DNA of 64,000 nucleotides. Source: Apostichopus japonicus (taxonomy: Eukaryota; Echinodermata; Holothuroidea; Aspidochirotida; Stichopodidae). The notes beneath the pieces were generated by a model, which did no database searches, was not told the origin of the DNA, and saw only the letters and a list, made by a program, of their open reading frames with translations. The stretch lies in the NCBI RefSeq assembly GCF_037975245.1, contig NC_092579.1, positions 20,468,666 to 20,532,665 on the forward strand, in the 5' to 3' direction. Below are positions 10,765 to 20,945 of the stretch, in pieces (position 1 is the first letter of the stretch; every line of letters starts with the position of its first letter). Position numbers and translations under genes: made by a program.

Positions 10765-12024
10765 GAACATTTGGTGCCAGGGACCAAGGTTTGTAATATT
10801 TAATACACTGCATTATATCGTTTTGTAATATTTGATTTCAATATTATTAAAGGAAAATAAACTTGAGAAATATCAGATCATACATTCATTTGTAACACCT
10901 TTTATTAATTGTTTTGAGAAGAGAAAGATTCACAACAAATGGTTCTAAAAATTTTGTGCTACAGAATAGTAGTTTGAGGAATGAAGCAAAGAGCATAAGT
11001 GACTATTATTTCATTTCTAGCACATATTGGTGGTTAAGCTGATGTTCTTGAAGGTTGTTATAAATTCATTTATTTCTGTTCAAAAAATTTCTTGCTTATA
11101 TCTCATTGCATATTTTCTAATTCCTACCACATCATGTTTGGCCACTATTAGCTTGTAAATAGTTTACCAAGTATTGACAACTTCCATAACAATTTGTTAA
11201 ATTAAGACACCACCCTCACTGTTTAGTTCAGAAGCAAGTAGATTGAAACTGCTGTAAACTTTAAGTATATTTTTTATCTTACAGATTCTCACGGTTATGT
11301 GCCTTACTATAAATCCCATGAAAGGTGATATTAACACTGCTTCAAATTATAAATTTTATTATTCTCTTGGTCTTGGTTTAGGGTCCAAATCCTGGTAGGT
11401 CTAGAACAGTTCAAAAGTTTTCTTATTTTTAATAATTTCCATAAATTCTTATCTTCGAAATAACGAAGGAAACTTGAAGCTTTGGGCAGTTTTCTTCATG
11501 CCTTTTTTTTATGGTTATACAAGCATCAAAGGAGTCTTGTGCTCGGCTTTCACATCACATATTTGTCTTCTTCATAGTCACATGCATAGCTGAGTATCAG
11601 TACTGTAAGACAAGTACTGAACTCCAGGGAAGGTATTAAGGTGATATTAGTATAAACTAACACAAAGGTTAAACTCAAAAAATGTTATGAAATGTGTCAA
11701 ACCACATAAATAGTTGCAATTGAATAATGAGGTTACAACAACATCCAAGGTTTCCTCAATCAAATCTCATTCAAGCAGAAAGGGTTTTTAAACTTATCTT
11801 TAACATTAGAAATGTGTTTAGTGCCAGCAATGTTTTTGTCGCCAAGTCTACACAGTTCAGTTACAACATACCACTCTGTTCCCTACATAATGTGGAAACA
11901 GTTGCAATATCCATTCAGTTTTCCTTAATGCTGATATGAACTTTCACAAGTTAAAATCTGAAAAAAACATCATGACCAAGACTTTATCTTTAAGATGTTT
12001 CTCCATACCCTATTAACTTTAACT
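10765..12024. other. No gene supported
   Basis: AT-rich spacer. The 70-codon frame at 11727-11939 has no motif or splice context. A 26-bp stretch near 11996 (TTTCTCCATACCCTATTAA) recurs near 20230, indicating a small dispersed repeat. Confidence 0.5.
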
Positions 12025-12079
12025 CTAATGCCGGTAATCTGACCTAGTTTCGAATGAGGTGCAAAAGAAGTGTTAGACA

Positions 12080-12082
<3 letters not shown>
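12025..12082 (+). repeat. 58-bp fragment of the TTAA-type MITE
   Basis: TCTAATGCCGGTAATCTGAC and the following ~38 bases match almost exactly the same part of the MITE copies at 61602-61963 and 60701-61056. The match stops abruptly at the (ATT)n tract. This is a broken remnant of that family, cut off where the microsatellite and the LINE begin. Confidence 0.8.

Positions 12083-12145
<63 letters not shown>
12083..12145. repeat. (ATT)n microsatellite at the 5' edge of the L2-like LINE
   Basis: About 20 uninterrupted ATT triplets. It directly abuts the first in-frame LINE codon, and the 3' end of the same LINE carries the complementary-type (TAA)n tract. Confidence 0.95.
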
Positions 12146-14242
12146 AATGATTTACAGTCACTTATTGATTGTTACAACGGTACGCTAATCTCACTTCTGG
12201 ATAAACACGCACCTGTTAGAACAAAACTCATCACAGTTAAGCCCTCAAGACCCTGGTTTACATCATCTCTAAACGTTCTTAGGAGACATCGTCGCCAACT
12301 TGAGAAAAGGTGGCTAAATTCCCGTTCTCATGATGATTACATTTCTTTCAAAAAAGCGAGAAACCAATTCACCAATGCATGTGAGAGTGTGAAGAAGGAA
12401 TATTACACCAGTAAAATACAGGATTGTGGTGGTGACCAAAGAAAGCTATTTTGCCTCATCAACAAATTAATTGCTAAAAATGATTCCAGTCTGTTTCCTC
12501 CAAGCATTGACAACAAGAGTCTGGCTAATGGTTTCGGTGATTACTTCCAGCAAAAAGTTGACCGAATTACTTCAGATATTCGCGACACTTGTACAAAGGA
12601 AAATCTGTTGCCGTCTGATTTAGTCAGAGTTGATTCACGTGAAGTAATCCCAGATTTTTCACACTTTACCAAGTTATCACCTGAGGAGGTTCTTAAGCTG
12701 ATTAATAAGTCTGCAAATAAACATTGCATACTTGATCCTGTTCCATCTAAAATTGTTAAAGAATGTATTGATATTTTACTACCTGTGATAACAAAAATCA
12801 TCAATTTGTCTATGGAAAATGGAGTTTTCCCCGAGTGTTGGAGGTGTGCTGTTGTCATTCCCATTTTAAAGAAACAAGGGCTTTCACTTGAATTTAAGAA
12901 TTATCGACCCGTGAGTAATTTGGCTTACCTGTCCAAACTGGTGGAAAGCGCTGTTATGGATCAATTTGAGTGTCATTTATTAAAAAATAATCTCCTGCCA
13001 GTAAACAACTCTGCCTATCGGAAGCATCACAGTACTGAGACCACTTTGCTTAGGGTACATTCCGATATTATGAAAAACATGGACGCTGGAATGGTAACTC
13101 TTCTCATTATGCTTGATTTGTCTGCAGCCTTTGATACCGTTCATTATGATACTCTTTTCAATACTCTGGGTAATCGTATAAATATCAAAGGCCTGGTGTT
13201 TCAGTGGTTTCAAAGTTATTTATGTAATAGGCGTCAAAAAGTTCTTGTAAATGGTACATTTTCTAAAGACTTCTTTTTGAAGCACGGTGTCCCCCAGGGA
13301 AGCTGTACTGGCCCCATACTTTTTATTACATACTTATCCCAATTGTATCATGTTTTGCTTAAGCACCTTCCTAACTGTGAGGGTTATGCTGATGACAATC
13401 AATTTTATCTTGCTTTTAATGCTGGCAATGACACTGCCAGAGGTGAGGCAATTTCTGCAATGGAAAATTGTGTGGCTGAAGCACGTCGCTGGTTTTTAAC
13501 GAATAATCTTAAACTAAATGATACAAAAACTGAATTGATAGTCATAGGTTCAAAGCAACAATTGGCTAAACTTCCTGATTTTTCTTTTCAAGTGGGGGCG
13601 GCAACAATTCATACAGTTGATAAGGTTCGCAATTTGGGTATTATTTTTGATAAAAGTCTTTCACTTGACTTACATGTTGCAAATGTGTGTAGAAAAGCAA
13701 ATTTTAGTATTCATAAGCTTTGGCATATTCGTAGTTACTTGGATGATACCTCATGTAAATCACTTGTTCATGCATTTGTTACGTCACACATAGATTACTG
13801 CAATTCATTATACTGTAACTTACCTTCACATCTCATAGATAAACTTCAGAAAATCCAAAATGCTGCTGCCAGACTTGTAACGGGTACTTCCAAATATGAT
13901 CATATAAAACCCGTCCTACATAACTTGCATTGGCTTCCAGTTAGAGAAAGAATATCTTATAAGATTTTATTACTCACTTTTAAATGTATTTACAATATTG
14001 CACCGCAGTACCTTTGTGATTTAATTTCTCTTTACACTCCCTCTAGACCGTTGCGTTCCTCGTCCCGTCTGCTTTTAACTGTTCCTTACATAAGAACTGC
14101 AAAATTTGGACCGAGATCTTTTAGCTATGCTTCGCCAGTTTTATGGAATTCACTCCCTGAGGTTTTAAGAAAAATTGAAAGTTTTACCCTGTTTAAATCC
14201 AAACTTAAGACTCATTTATACTGCAATGCTTATAATATCTGA
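12146..14242 (+). CDS. L2-like LINE reverse transcriptase, 5'-truncated
   Basis: An open frame of 698 codons with no stop, already in coding sequence at its 5' edge (LLDKHAPVRTK and RPWFTSSLNVLRRHRR, the linker between endonuclease and RT). The first Met in frame is at 12389, but the frame is open well upstream, so that is not a real start. The RT domain carries FKNYRPVSNLAYLSKLVES, then HSTETTLL, LDLSAAFDTV with the first catalytic Asp, GVPQGSCTGP, and the catalytic GYADDNQFY near 13385. The C-terminus (HWLPVRERISYKILLL, then LWNSLPEVLR and FKSKLKTHLY) is typical of the L2/CR1 group. The apurinic-type endonuclease domain is missing. The protein would act in target-primed reverse transcription in cis on its own RNA. 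With its endonuclease lost and its 5' end gone this copy is probably immobile, although the remaining frame is undamaged and so inserted recently. Confidence 0.88.
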   Translation, partial: NDLQSLIDCYNGTLISLLDKHAPVRTKLITVKPSRPWFTSSLNVLRRHRRQLEKRWLNSRSHDDYISFKKARNQFTNACESVKKEYYTSKIQDCGGDQRKLFCLINKLIAKNDSSLFPPSIDNKSLANGFGDYFQQKVDRITSDIRDTCTKENLLPSDLVRVDSREVIPDFSHFTKLSPEEVLKLINKSANKHCILDPVPSKIVKECIDILLPVITKIINLSMENGVFPECWRCAVVIPILKKQGLSLEFKNYRPVSNLAYLSKLVESAVMDQFECHLLKNNLLPVNNSAYRKHHSTETTLLRVHSDIMKNMDAGMVTLLIMLDLSAAFDTVHYDTLFNTLGNRINIKGLVFQWFQSYLCNRRQKVLVNGTFSKDFFLKHGVPQGSCTGPILFITYLSQLYHVLLKHLPNCEGYADDNQFYLAFNAGNDTARGEAISAMENCVAEARRWFLTNNLKLNDTKTELIVIGSKQQLAKLPDFSFQVGAATIHTVDKVRNLGIIFDKSLSLDLHVANVCRKANFSIHKLWHIRSYLDDTSCKSLVHAFVTSHIDYCNSLYCNLPSHLIDKLQKIQNAAARLVTGTSKYDHIKPVLHNLHWLPVRERISYKILLLTFKCIYNIAPQYLCDLISLYTPSRPLRSSSRLLLTVPYIRTAKFGPRSFSYASPVLWNSLPEVLRKIESFTLFKSKLKTHLYCNAYNI

Positions 14243-14485
14243 ATTCATTTTATGTATTTTTATTTCGTTAATTGTTTTCTTGTTATATTTTTCTTTTACT
14301 GTTTATCATGTAATTATTATATTCTTTTATCCACTCTTTTATTAACTTAATTTAACTTGATTTGTTTTGTCTTTTTAATTCTACTTATTTTTGTTTTATT
14401 CTTCATCATGTAAAGCGCATTTGAATATACATATGTTATAGTATTTGCGCTATATAAGGATCCATAATAATAATAATAATAATAA
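12146..14485 (+). mobile_element. L2-like non-LTR retrotransposon, truncated copy
   Basis: Covers the RT frame and a ~240-bp 3' untranslated region ending TGTAAAGCGC, then GCGCTATATAAGGATCC and (ATA/TAA)n. That microsatellite-type 3' end, including the GCGCTATATAA motif, is common to L2-related elements and recurs at 29970-30118 and 46190-46262 in this window. The 5' end is truncated at an (ATT)n tract. Confidence 0.85.
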
Positions 14486-14508
14486 TAATTAACAAACCAG
14501 TGATTTTT

Positions 14509-14621
14509 TATTCTCTGTGATGTCTTTAATTATGCTGATATGATTCTTTGTGTAGTATAATTAGACTGTTATTCTCTGTGATGTCTTTAATTATGCTGAT
14601 ATGATTCTTTGTGTAGTATAA
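14509..14621. repeat. 61-bp direct duplication
   Basis: 52 bases beginning TATTCTCTGTGATGTCTTTA are repeated identically at 14509-14560 and 14570-14621. It lies directly after the LINE tail and is non-coding. Confidence 0.92.
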
Positions 14622-15285
14622 AAGGTAATTCAAATTTAAGACCAACAACAACATGAAAAAGATTTCAAACACCAATATCAAACGTCTCTCAAATTAGCTT
14701 AAAAATGGAAAACTATCAAATGACTCCATATCAATACTTCTTTAATTCCCTGTTGCCCACCCCAGTCCTTGCTCACCCCCTCTTCCTCAGTATATTAGGC
14801 TAGCATCCACTGCCAGATCACTACATCCAAAGTTGTACACAAGTCTATGCAAATTTTACTTTTGTCAACATGTGAATAGGCTGGCTTCTCCCATTTGACT
14901 GAGTGTAGTGTTAAGCAAAATGTGGTTGGCATATGGTGCCAGTACTCCCATATCCCTACTTATAAACACCCATCCCTCTCTCCCCAGTCCTCCCCTCTTC
15001 CCAATTTATTATTCTTAGCTCCACGATCCACTTCCAGGTGACTACATGTAAAACTTGTAAGCATGGCTATGCATTTGTTTGTTTTTCATAAAAAAAAAAA
15101 AAATTGTTTTTTTCTTTTAAACAAATGTTTAGGCTAGATTTTCTGCACTTAATTTAGTGGATTGCTTTGTGCCTGCCACTCCCTACCTCTAGAAAAAAGT
15201 TCCTCCCTCTCTTCCACATTCCACAAAACATTGAATATCAACCTCTGGTCATGCTACCCTGAGTCCTCCCCCCCCCCCCCCTCTC
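14622..15285. other. Pyrimidine-rich spacer, no gene
   Basis: Contains several C/T-rich stretches (near 14760, 14960 and 15270) and an A-run near 15090. No coding sequence is visible. Confidence 0.5.
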
Positions 15286-15368
15286 CTTCCATCTGACAAA
15301 TCTTCTGAAAGGAGACTTTTATTTGTAGAAATGTGTACCTAAAATTCTAGGGGAATTTAGGTTACTCC
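15286..15368. repeat. Duplicated block, copy A, left part
   Basis: Matches 20946-21027 (CATCTGACAAATCTT, then TTTTATTTGTAGAAAT, AATTTAGGTTACTCC). Similarity stops at 15368, where the Rex1-like LINE begins, and resumes at about 18450. Confidence 0.8.
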
Positions 15369-18300
15369 CCTCCTCAAAGGTTCTAACGTTTGGATTAGTA
15401 TTTCTTTTGGTGACGACGTGTTTCGGTTTGGGAGAAAACGATGTGTTTATATCAGCGTCTAGGCTGTACTATTCTCCAGCTCAGCTACATGCCCTACGTA
15501 ATGTGAAGCATGTAGGCCTACACACTGGATCACCTAGCCTAACCAACTATGCGGACATTCCGAAAGAAATCAAGAAAAGGAAACGAGGAAAACCGGGTGG
15601 TGTTAAAAGACGGATACGTAGACAGAAATGTAAGCCTTTTTTACCAACTATTATTATGGGTAACGTTCAATCCCTGAGCAATAAGATCGACGAGCTATGT
15701 GCCAATGTGAACTACCTAAATGAATTTCGGAATGCTAGTCTCATGTCATTCACGGAGACCTGGCTTACTGAACATCATAATGACGCTCATGTATCAGTCA
15801 ATGGATTCAAGTTATTGCGAGGTGATCGTACTACTGATTCGGGGAAGGAGAAAGGGGGAGGTGTATGCCTATATGTCAACGAGAATTGGTGCCATCCAAA
15901 CCATGCAACCATCAAGCATCATTCATGTTCTACAAACGTTGAGATTCTGACAGTCAGTTTGAGGCCGTACTATTTACCCAGGGAGTTCTCCCATGTCATT
16001 GTTTGTACTGTTTATGTTCCTCATCGGAGTGCTGCGAAACTGGCTGCTTTGGAACTGTGTGACGTGATACATGAATTGGAAACGGCATCTCCAGACGCAT
16101 TATTCATCGTCAATGGGGATTTCAATCATTGTAGCCTCCGGAAAAGTAATGTGCACTACTATCAACATGTGACTTGCACAACACGAGCTACTGCTACCCT
16201 GGATTTGCTCTATTCAAACGTAAAGGATGCCTACAACTCCATTCAATTGCCAGCCCTTGGTAATGCCGATCATAACCTCATCAACTTACTACCCAAGTAC
16301 AGACCTATTGTTCAGAGGCAGAAACCGTCGACCGTGATTGTTCAACAATGGAACGAAGACAGCTTAGAACATCTTAGAGCTGAACTGGATGCTACTGATT
16401 GGAATGCCTTTACAGACGCTGCCGGGGACTTGGATGAATTGACGGAAACAGTAAGCGATTATATAAATTTTTGTGTTGAACTTACAATTCCAACAAAGCA
16501 GATCAAAGTTTATCCTAACAACAAACCTTGGATTACGAAACGGGTAAAGGACGTCATCAATAGGAAGAAAGGGCTCTTCGGTAAAGGAGATCATGAGGGA
16601 TTGAAGAAAATCCGGTCTAAACTGAAAAGGATTATTCGCGAGGAGAGGGCAGCGTACAAGGACAAAGTTGAAGGGCATTTTACTGGTGGCAACATGAAGC
16701 GCGTCTGGGAAGGCGTGCGCTTGATGAGTGGTTACAACAATAAACCAAAATCTTGCCAATTACCCAGAGTGGATGAAGAATATGCGAACGAACTGAATTG
16801 CTTTTATAATCGTTTCGATCGACAGGATTTTTCAGCTGAACACGACGATTTTCAACAGCAGTTCGCAAATTCTGACTGTGACATCACGGTTACTGAAGGA
16901 GAGGTTCGTCGTCATTTGTCAAGACTCCACTCATCGAAAGCTGCCGGACCAGACAAGCTCTCCCCGCGGGTCTTAAAACAATGTGCAATACAACTTTCGA
17001 ACATTTTAACGTATATTTTCAATCAATCTTTCACAACCCGTGTTATACCTAACTTATGGAAGCAATCATGCATCATACCAGTACCTAAAACCAGTGCAAT
17101 ATCATGTTTGAATGACTTACGTCCTGTTGCCCTCACTGCTGTGCCCATGAAAGTTTGTGAACGTATATTTTTAGAACGCTTTAGACCATTCGTAACTCCA
17201 TTTTTAGATCCTTTCCAGTTTGCATACCAATCAGATCGAAGTTGTGAAGATGCCATTCTTTTGATCCTCCATAAACTATATTCTCATTTAGAACATTCTT
17301 GCCGAGGACATTTTGCCCGTGTGACATTTTTCGACTTTTCGTCTGCTTTCAACACTATCCAACCACATATTTTAGTCAGTAAACTTAAGAATATGGACGT
17401 TCCCGGTGGTTTTATTCACTGGATTTTAAACTATTTAACTAACAGAACTCAGTTGGTGAAACTCAGCCATTCGTGTCTATCCGATGTTATTCTTTCAAAT
17501 ACAGGGGCACCCCAGGGAACAGTTCTAGCACCGTTCCTATTCACACTTTATACGTACGATGCCAGGTCATTAGAACAAGGGTGCTCACTCATCAAGTTTG
17601 CTGACGATACTGCCATGATTGGCTTAGTCAATGGTAATGGTGATGAAGCGTACTTACGTCAAATTCAGTCTTTTGTGAACTACTGTGACCTTAACTTCCT
17701 CCAATTAAATGTTGCTAAGACCAAAGAAATGATTATTGATTTTCGTCACAATACTAATCCTCCACCCCCTGTTGTTGTCAAAGGAAGTGTAGTTGAGCGT
17801 GTTACGTCATATAAGTATCTTGGGGTGGTGCTGAATGATCACTTGGCATGGGGAGATCATATTGATATATTAGTTAAAAAGTTGAATTCAAGATTGTACT
17901 GCCTCCGTAAGATGTCGAATTTTAATGTTCGTCATGACATCCTTGAAATGTTTTATAATTGTACCATTAGCGGGGTTTGGCATTATTGCTTGGTTTGCTG
18001 GGGTGGGAATGTAAACAAACATGAAATAGAACGTATTAATAGCATCATTAAGAAAGCAGAGAGAGTAGTCGGGGAACCCTTGCCTTCCATTGACTCGGTC
18101 TACCACAGCCTTCTCGAGTCCAAACTGGACGCGGTATGGAAGGACCATACCCACCCCCTCTATGAGCTACTTCATAATAGTCAGATGTCCAGAGGCAGTG
18201 GCAGGTTGAGACTTCCGTGTCTCAAAACCAATAGATACAGAGATTCTTTCATACCCCGTGCAATTAAGCTTTTTAATGAGGTTTTATTACGCTGACTTTC

Positions 18301-18449
18301 ATTTATTGACTTTTTCTATTATTCTTACTGTCTTATTGTACAATATACACATCTATTTTTGTAACTTTTTCACTGTTTTATGAGCGAGTGCCTGAATTTC
18401 CCTTTGGGATCAATAAAGTTTTACTTATCTTATCTTATCTTATCTTAAT
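15369..18449 (+). mobile_element. Rex1/Babar-like non-LTR retrotransposon, about 3.08 kb
   Basis: The boundaries come from comparing the interrupted copy A with the uninterrupted copy B of the duplicated block. Homology to copy B ends at 15368 and resumes near 18450. The 3' end has TTTGGGATCAATAAAG followed by a (CTTAT)n tract (18425-18449). Short pentanucleotide tandem tails are characteristic of Rex1-type elements of the CR1 group. The 5' untranslated region is only about 38 bases, so the copy may be slightly 5'-truncated. I see no separate ORF1. Confidence 0.85.
15407..18295 (+). CDS. Rex1/Babar-like LINE endonuclease-reverse transcriptase, intact
   Basis: 962 codons without interruption. 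An N-terminal basic segment (EIKKRKRGKPGGVKRRIRRQ) precedes an apurinic-type endonuclease domain at about residues 80-300: MGNVQSLSNKIDEL, FTETWLTEH, IVNGDFNHCSL, and the active-site GNADHNLI. The RT domain lies at about residues 490-800: SSKAAGPDKLSPRVLK, DLRPVALTAVPMKVCE, FFDFSSAFNTIQPH with the first catalytic Asp, GAPQGTVLAPFLF, and the catalytic KFADDTAMIG near residue 731. The C-terminal part (NVAKTKEMIIDF, YKYLGVVLN, HYCLVCWGGNVN) matches the CR1/Rex1 group. All catalytic residues I can check are present, so this copy may be competent. Met at 15407 is the first in frame. The long frames on the opposite strand (16364-16759 and others) are shadows. Confidence 0.9.
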   Translation: MVTTCFGLGENDVFISASRLYYSPAQLHALRNVKHVGLHTGSPSLTNYADIPKEIKKRKRGKPGGVKRRIRRQKCKPFLPTIIMGNVQSLSNKIDELCANVNYLNEFRNASLMSFTETWLTEHHNDAHVSVNGFKLLRGDRTTDSGKEKGGGVCLYVNENWCHPNHATIKHHSCSTNVEILTVSLRPYYLPREFSHVIVCTVYVPHRSAAKLAALELCDVIHELETASPDALFIVNGDFNHCSLRKSNVHYYQHVTCTTRATATLDLLYSNVKDAYNSIQLPALGNADHNLINLLPKYRPIVQRQKPSTVIVQQWNEDSLEHLRAELDATDWNAFTDAAGDLDELTETVSDYINFCVELTIPTKQIKVYPNNKPWITKRVKDVINRKKGLFGKGDHEGLKKIRSKLKRIIREERAAYKDKVEGHFTGGNMKRVWEGVRLMSGYNNKPKSCQLPRVDEEYANELNCFYNRFDRQDFSAEHDDFQQQFANSDCDITVTEGEVRRHLSRLHSSKAAGPDKLSPRVLKQCAIQLSNILTYIFNQSFTTRVIPNLWKQSCIIPVPKTSAISCLNDLRPVALTAVPMKVCERIFLERFRPFVTPFLDPFQFAYQSDRSCEDAILLILHKLYSHLEHSCRGHFARVTFFDFSSAFNTIQPHILVSKLKNMDVPGGFIHWILNYLTNRTQLVKLSHSCLSDVILSNTGAPQGTVLAPFLFTLYTYDARSLEQGCSLIKFADDTAMIGLVNGNGDEAYLRQIQSFVNYCDLNFLQLNVAKTKEMIIDFRHNTNPPPPVVVKGSVVERVTSYKYLGVVLNDHLAWGDHIDILVKKLNSRLYCLRKMSNFNVRHDILEMFYNCTISGVWHYCLVCWGGNVNKHEIERINSIIKKAERVVGEPLPSIDSVYHSLLESKLDAVWKDHTHPLYELLHNSQMSRGSGRLRLPCLKTNRYRDSFIPRAIKLFNEVLLR

Positions 18450-19405
18450 TACTAGTGCCTTTCATTTTCTCCTGGCAATAATAACATCCTTCTCACAAAT
18501 TAGTGATTGATATAGTCAGAATTTGAACCCTGGATGTTGTTAATATTCATAGAAAAAAAAATATGCATATTTTAAATTGTTATCTTTGATGTTGTGAATA
18601 GTCATAAAAAAAATTAAACATATACAGACCATAAAATGGGAAGCAAACATTTTAACTTACCATTCTATAATTCCACCATTCTCATACAAGTACATGGCGG
18701 TGTTGCCAGCTTTCTTGGTTCTAGCTCTATTGGATGCCTCCTCAGGAGAAATGATTTCTCCTCTTTATTCTAGCTAGAAATCACCTTGCCTGATTTCCTT
18801 TGTTGCAAACACTTCCCTTCCTGTCAAGACCTTAAAAAAGAAATGGGTTGAACAGGGAAAGAAAATAGAAGAATTCTTTGATGTTGCATTCAATGTCTTC
18901 AACCTTGGACAGCCTCACTCCCCCATACATGTATCGGATTGGGAACAATCACAGAATACCATACACAGTTGGTGTTCTGCAAATGATTCTTTTCTTAAAT
19001 AATCTCCCTTCTTTCTGCTCACCACCATCCCTCCATCTGTACAACCATTATAATGATACAGTAATGTTATCAAGACCAACTCCCCAACCCCCCCTCCCCC
19101 CCCAGAAAAGAAAATTGTCATAAAGTTCCATAAAGCTGTTTCAACAGTACTCTGCATTACCCTGGTACTAACCATATTACAAAATATGAGACAGACACTG
19201 GGCATGATCCAACCCCCCTTACCCCCCACCCCTCCCAACAGGTGGCAGGACGGAAAATTGGATTGTCTTGATAATAGTAATTCATTGAGCAACAATAAAT
19301 GGAGGTACTTTCCTTTTTTAAACTTGATAAATTTACCTCAATGGGACATTCAATCATCTTATGTGTTCATGTAGAATATATGAGAACAGTTTGGATAGTA
19401 AAGAT
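18450..19405. repeat. Duplicated block, copy A, right part
   Basis: Continues the similarity to 21028-21950 after the LINE: TAGTGCCTTTC, then TGGGAAGCAAACATTTTAAC, GATTGGGAACAATCACAGAA, GACATTCAATCATCTT. Divergence is moderate with small indels, including a G/C-run segment near 19090-19240. It includes a copy of the SET-domain exon (18661-18820). Confidence 0.85.
18661..18820 (-). pseudogene. Duplicate of SET-domain exon 2, degraded
   Basis: Same 160-nt length and same splice sites as the exon at 21248-21407 (donor GTAAGTT and an acceptor AG), but with two in-frame stops: TAG at 18774-18776, shared with the sister copy, and TAA at 18765-18767, unique to this copy. It reads REVFATKEIRQGDF, stop, LE, stop, RGEIISPEEASN, then NTAMYLYENGGIIE. 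The first motif is GREVF where the family and the sister copy have GRGVF. It lies downstream of exon 3 in the sense of the gene, so it is out of order and probably never spliced in productively. Confidence 0.75.
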
Positions 19406-19670
19406 TTCCAGTTGGCCTTTCTTATGTAGTATGTAAGCTAATGCTTGATCAATTACACTTTGAAAGCCAAAACTACATTCTGTAGAATACTTTCAAGTGG
19501 TTACTGTAAGCTCTTGTGTAAGGTATATCATTCAGGTATGTTATTGCCCTGGCTTTTCCAACATTTGAATCCCACAATCAATGAGAACATTTCTTGTCAA
19601 GTTCTATTTATTTTACTAAAATACTTTTCTCTGTTACCTTGCTGATTGATTTCTAATGGTGGTCTTTCTT

Positions 19671-19726
19671 CAGGAAACACTACAGTTAGAGGTTGAAAAA
19701 GTTAGAGATATCTTTGAAGCCCTGCG
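19671..19726 (+). other. Weak candidate exon with coiled-coil-like peptide
   Basis: CTTTCTTCAG precedes 19 codons reading ETLQLEVEKVRDIFEALRK, followed by GTTAAA. The acceptor is good, but the donor is weak and no partner exons are seen on this strand. It may be chance or a remnant. Confidence 0.2.
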
Positions 19727-20256
19727 AAAGGTTAAAACCCTCTATCATACTTAGTCTTGTTAAGACCATAGTTTAAGCTGCTTCAGTGTACACAGAGTAC
19801 ACCTTCCTTCTTTACACAAAGCTGAACACATCTTTGCTCAGAGTGCCCCCCCCCCCCCATACTTGATGTTTATATTCATTCCTAGGGTCTTGTACATTTC
19901 TCAATAGTTATCGTTCTGAGCTAAACGGTCTTTTCGATGTTTTTAGGCAGATTTGCCAAATTAAACTGAAGCAGCTTAGCAGATAGCCAGAAGGGCTCAC
20001 TCCTTCATACATTCATGTATGTCCTGCATCCCACCCTCATGATTTGTTCTGTAAGAAACTGATCACCATGGCATAGCAATTTTGTACAAATCCCGCATCT
20101 CTTATATGAATAAAGATTCATGTTGTTTGGAGGAATGTCCAAGATGTTTGTAACGGACAGAATCCTCAGCCAGGTGGTATTCAGTGAACGATCTCCTTCA
20201 GATACTGGGTATACTGGAATTTATCTTAAACATGTTTCTCCATACCCTATTAAAGT
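19727..20256. other. No gene supported
   Basis: Contains a C-run near 19848 and the second copy of the TTTCTCCATACCCTATTAA dispersed word near 20230. No coding evidence. Confidence 0.45.
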
Positions 20257-20497
20257 TTAACAATGAAGTAAATATTTACTCATGCCTTGCAATTTCTTTC
20301 TTACCTTCTTTCTCCACGATAAATCTGTTTGCCCATAGTCGTACCAGAGTTCTTGACCATGTTTTATGTCTTTTAGGGCAAACAAACAGAGACAGACTCT
20401 TCCTTCAAGTATTTGTTTCTTCATAACAGAATTGGCCTCCCTACCAATCTCATCATTTACCATCTTTGCAACACAGGCTGTGTCTGTAGCATCAATA
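20257..20497 (-). CDS. KMT5A-like SET-domain gene, exon 3 (C-terminal half of SET)
   Basis: Starts after the acceptor TTTGTTGCCCTCAG (AG at 20498-20499) and completes the Cys codon begun by exon 2. It reads IDATDTACVAKMVNDEIGRE, ANSVMKKQILEG, VCLCLFALKDIKHGQEL, then the SET signature YDYG with its catalytic Tyr, and ends in a basic tail. This is the distal half of a SET lysine methyltransferase domain closest in style to KMT5A/SETD8, which monomethylates H4K20 in the nucleus using S-adenosylmethionine. The usual NHS triplet of the cofactor pocket reads VND here, so activity is uncertain. A donor-like GTAAGA lies at 20304-20300, so the exon may end at 20305 rather than at the stop 20257-20259. 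Confidence 0.72.
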
Positions 20498-20945
20498 CTG
20501 AGGGCAACAAATTGAAAGTTTAAGTGGACAATAAAACAATTCAGAATGACTATGAAACCAAAGGAGCAGGACTGAACAACTGTAAAAGTTGACACACTGT
20601 ATAGAGAGCTACATAGACAGATCACCCATTGTATATGATAGTACAAGCCAAAATGAATTTTTGACAGGTTAAATAGGGAAATGAATGTAACATTCTGGAG
20701 GAATTTGATTCAAGTCATATGTTTTGATGTACATTTGAAGTTGTCTCATTTCACACAAAAGTCAACCCCAAGCATCAAGTATGATTCCTGATTTGCAAGT
20801 TATTCATTCCAAGGTGCAAACATACAGTAGTTTGTGAAAGGTAAAAAAAAACACTTTGTTGTCAGTGCATAACTCTGACATCACCCTCGTTTGCTTCAAG
20901 TCCACTTCTGGTGAAAAATCAGTGTAATTCAAAGGTGATATCTCG

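Noticed and set aside
16364-16759. 131-codon minus-strand frame
   Set aside because: It is the antisense shadow of the Rex1-like EN-RT gene.
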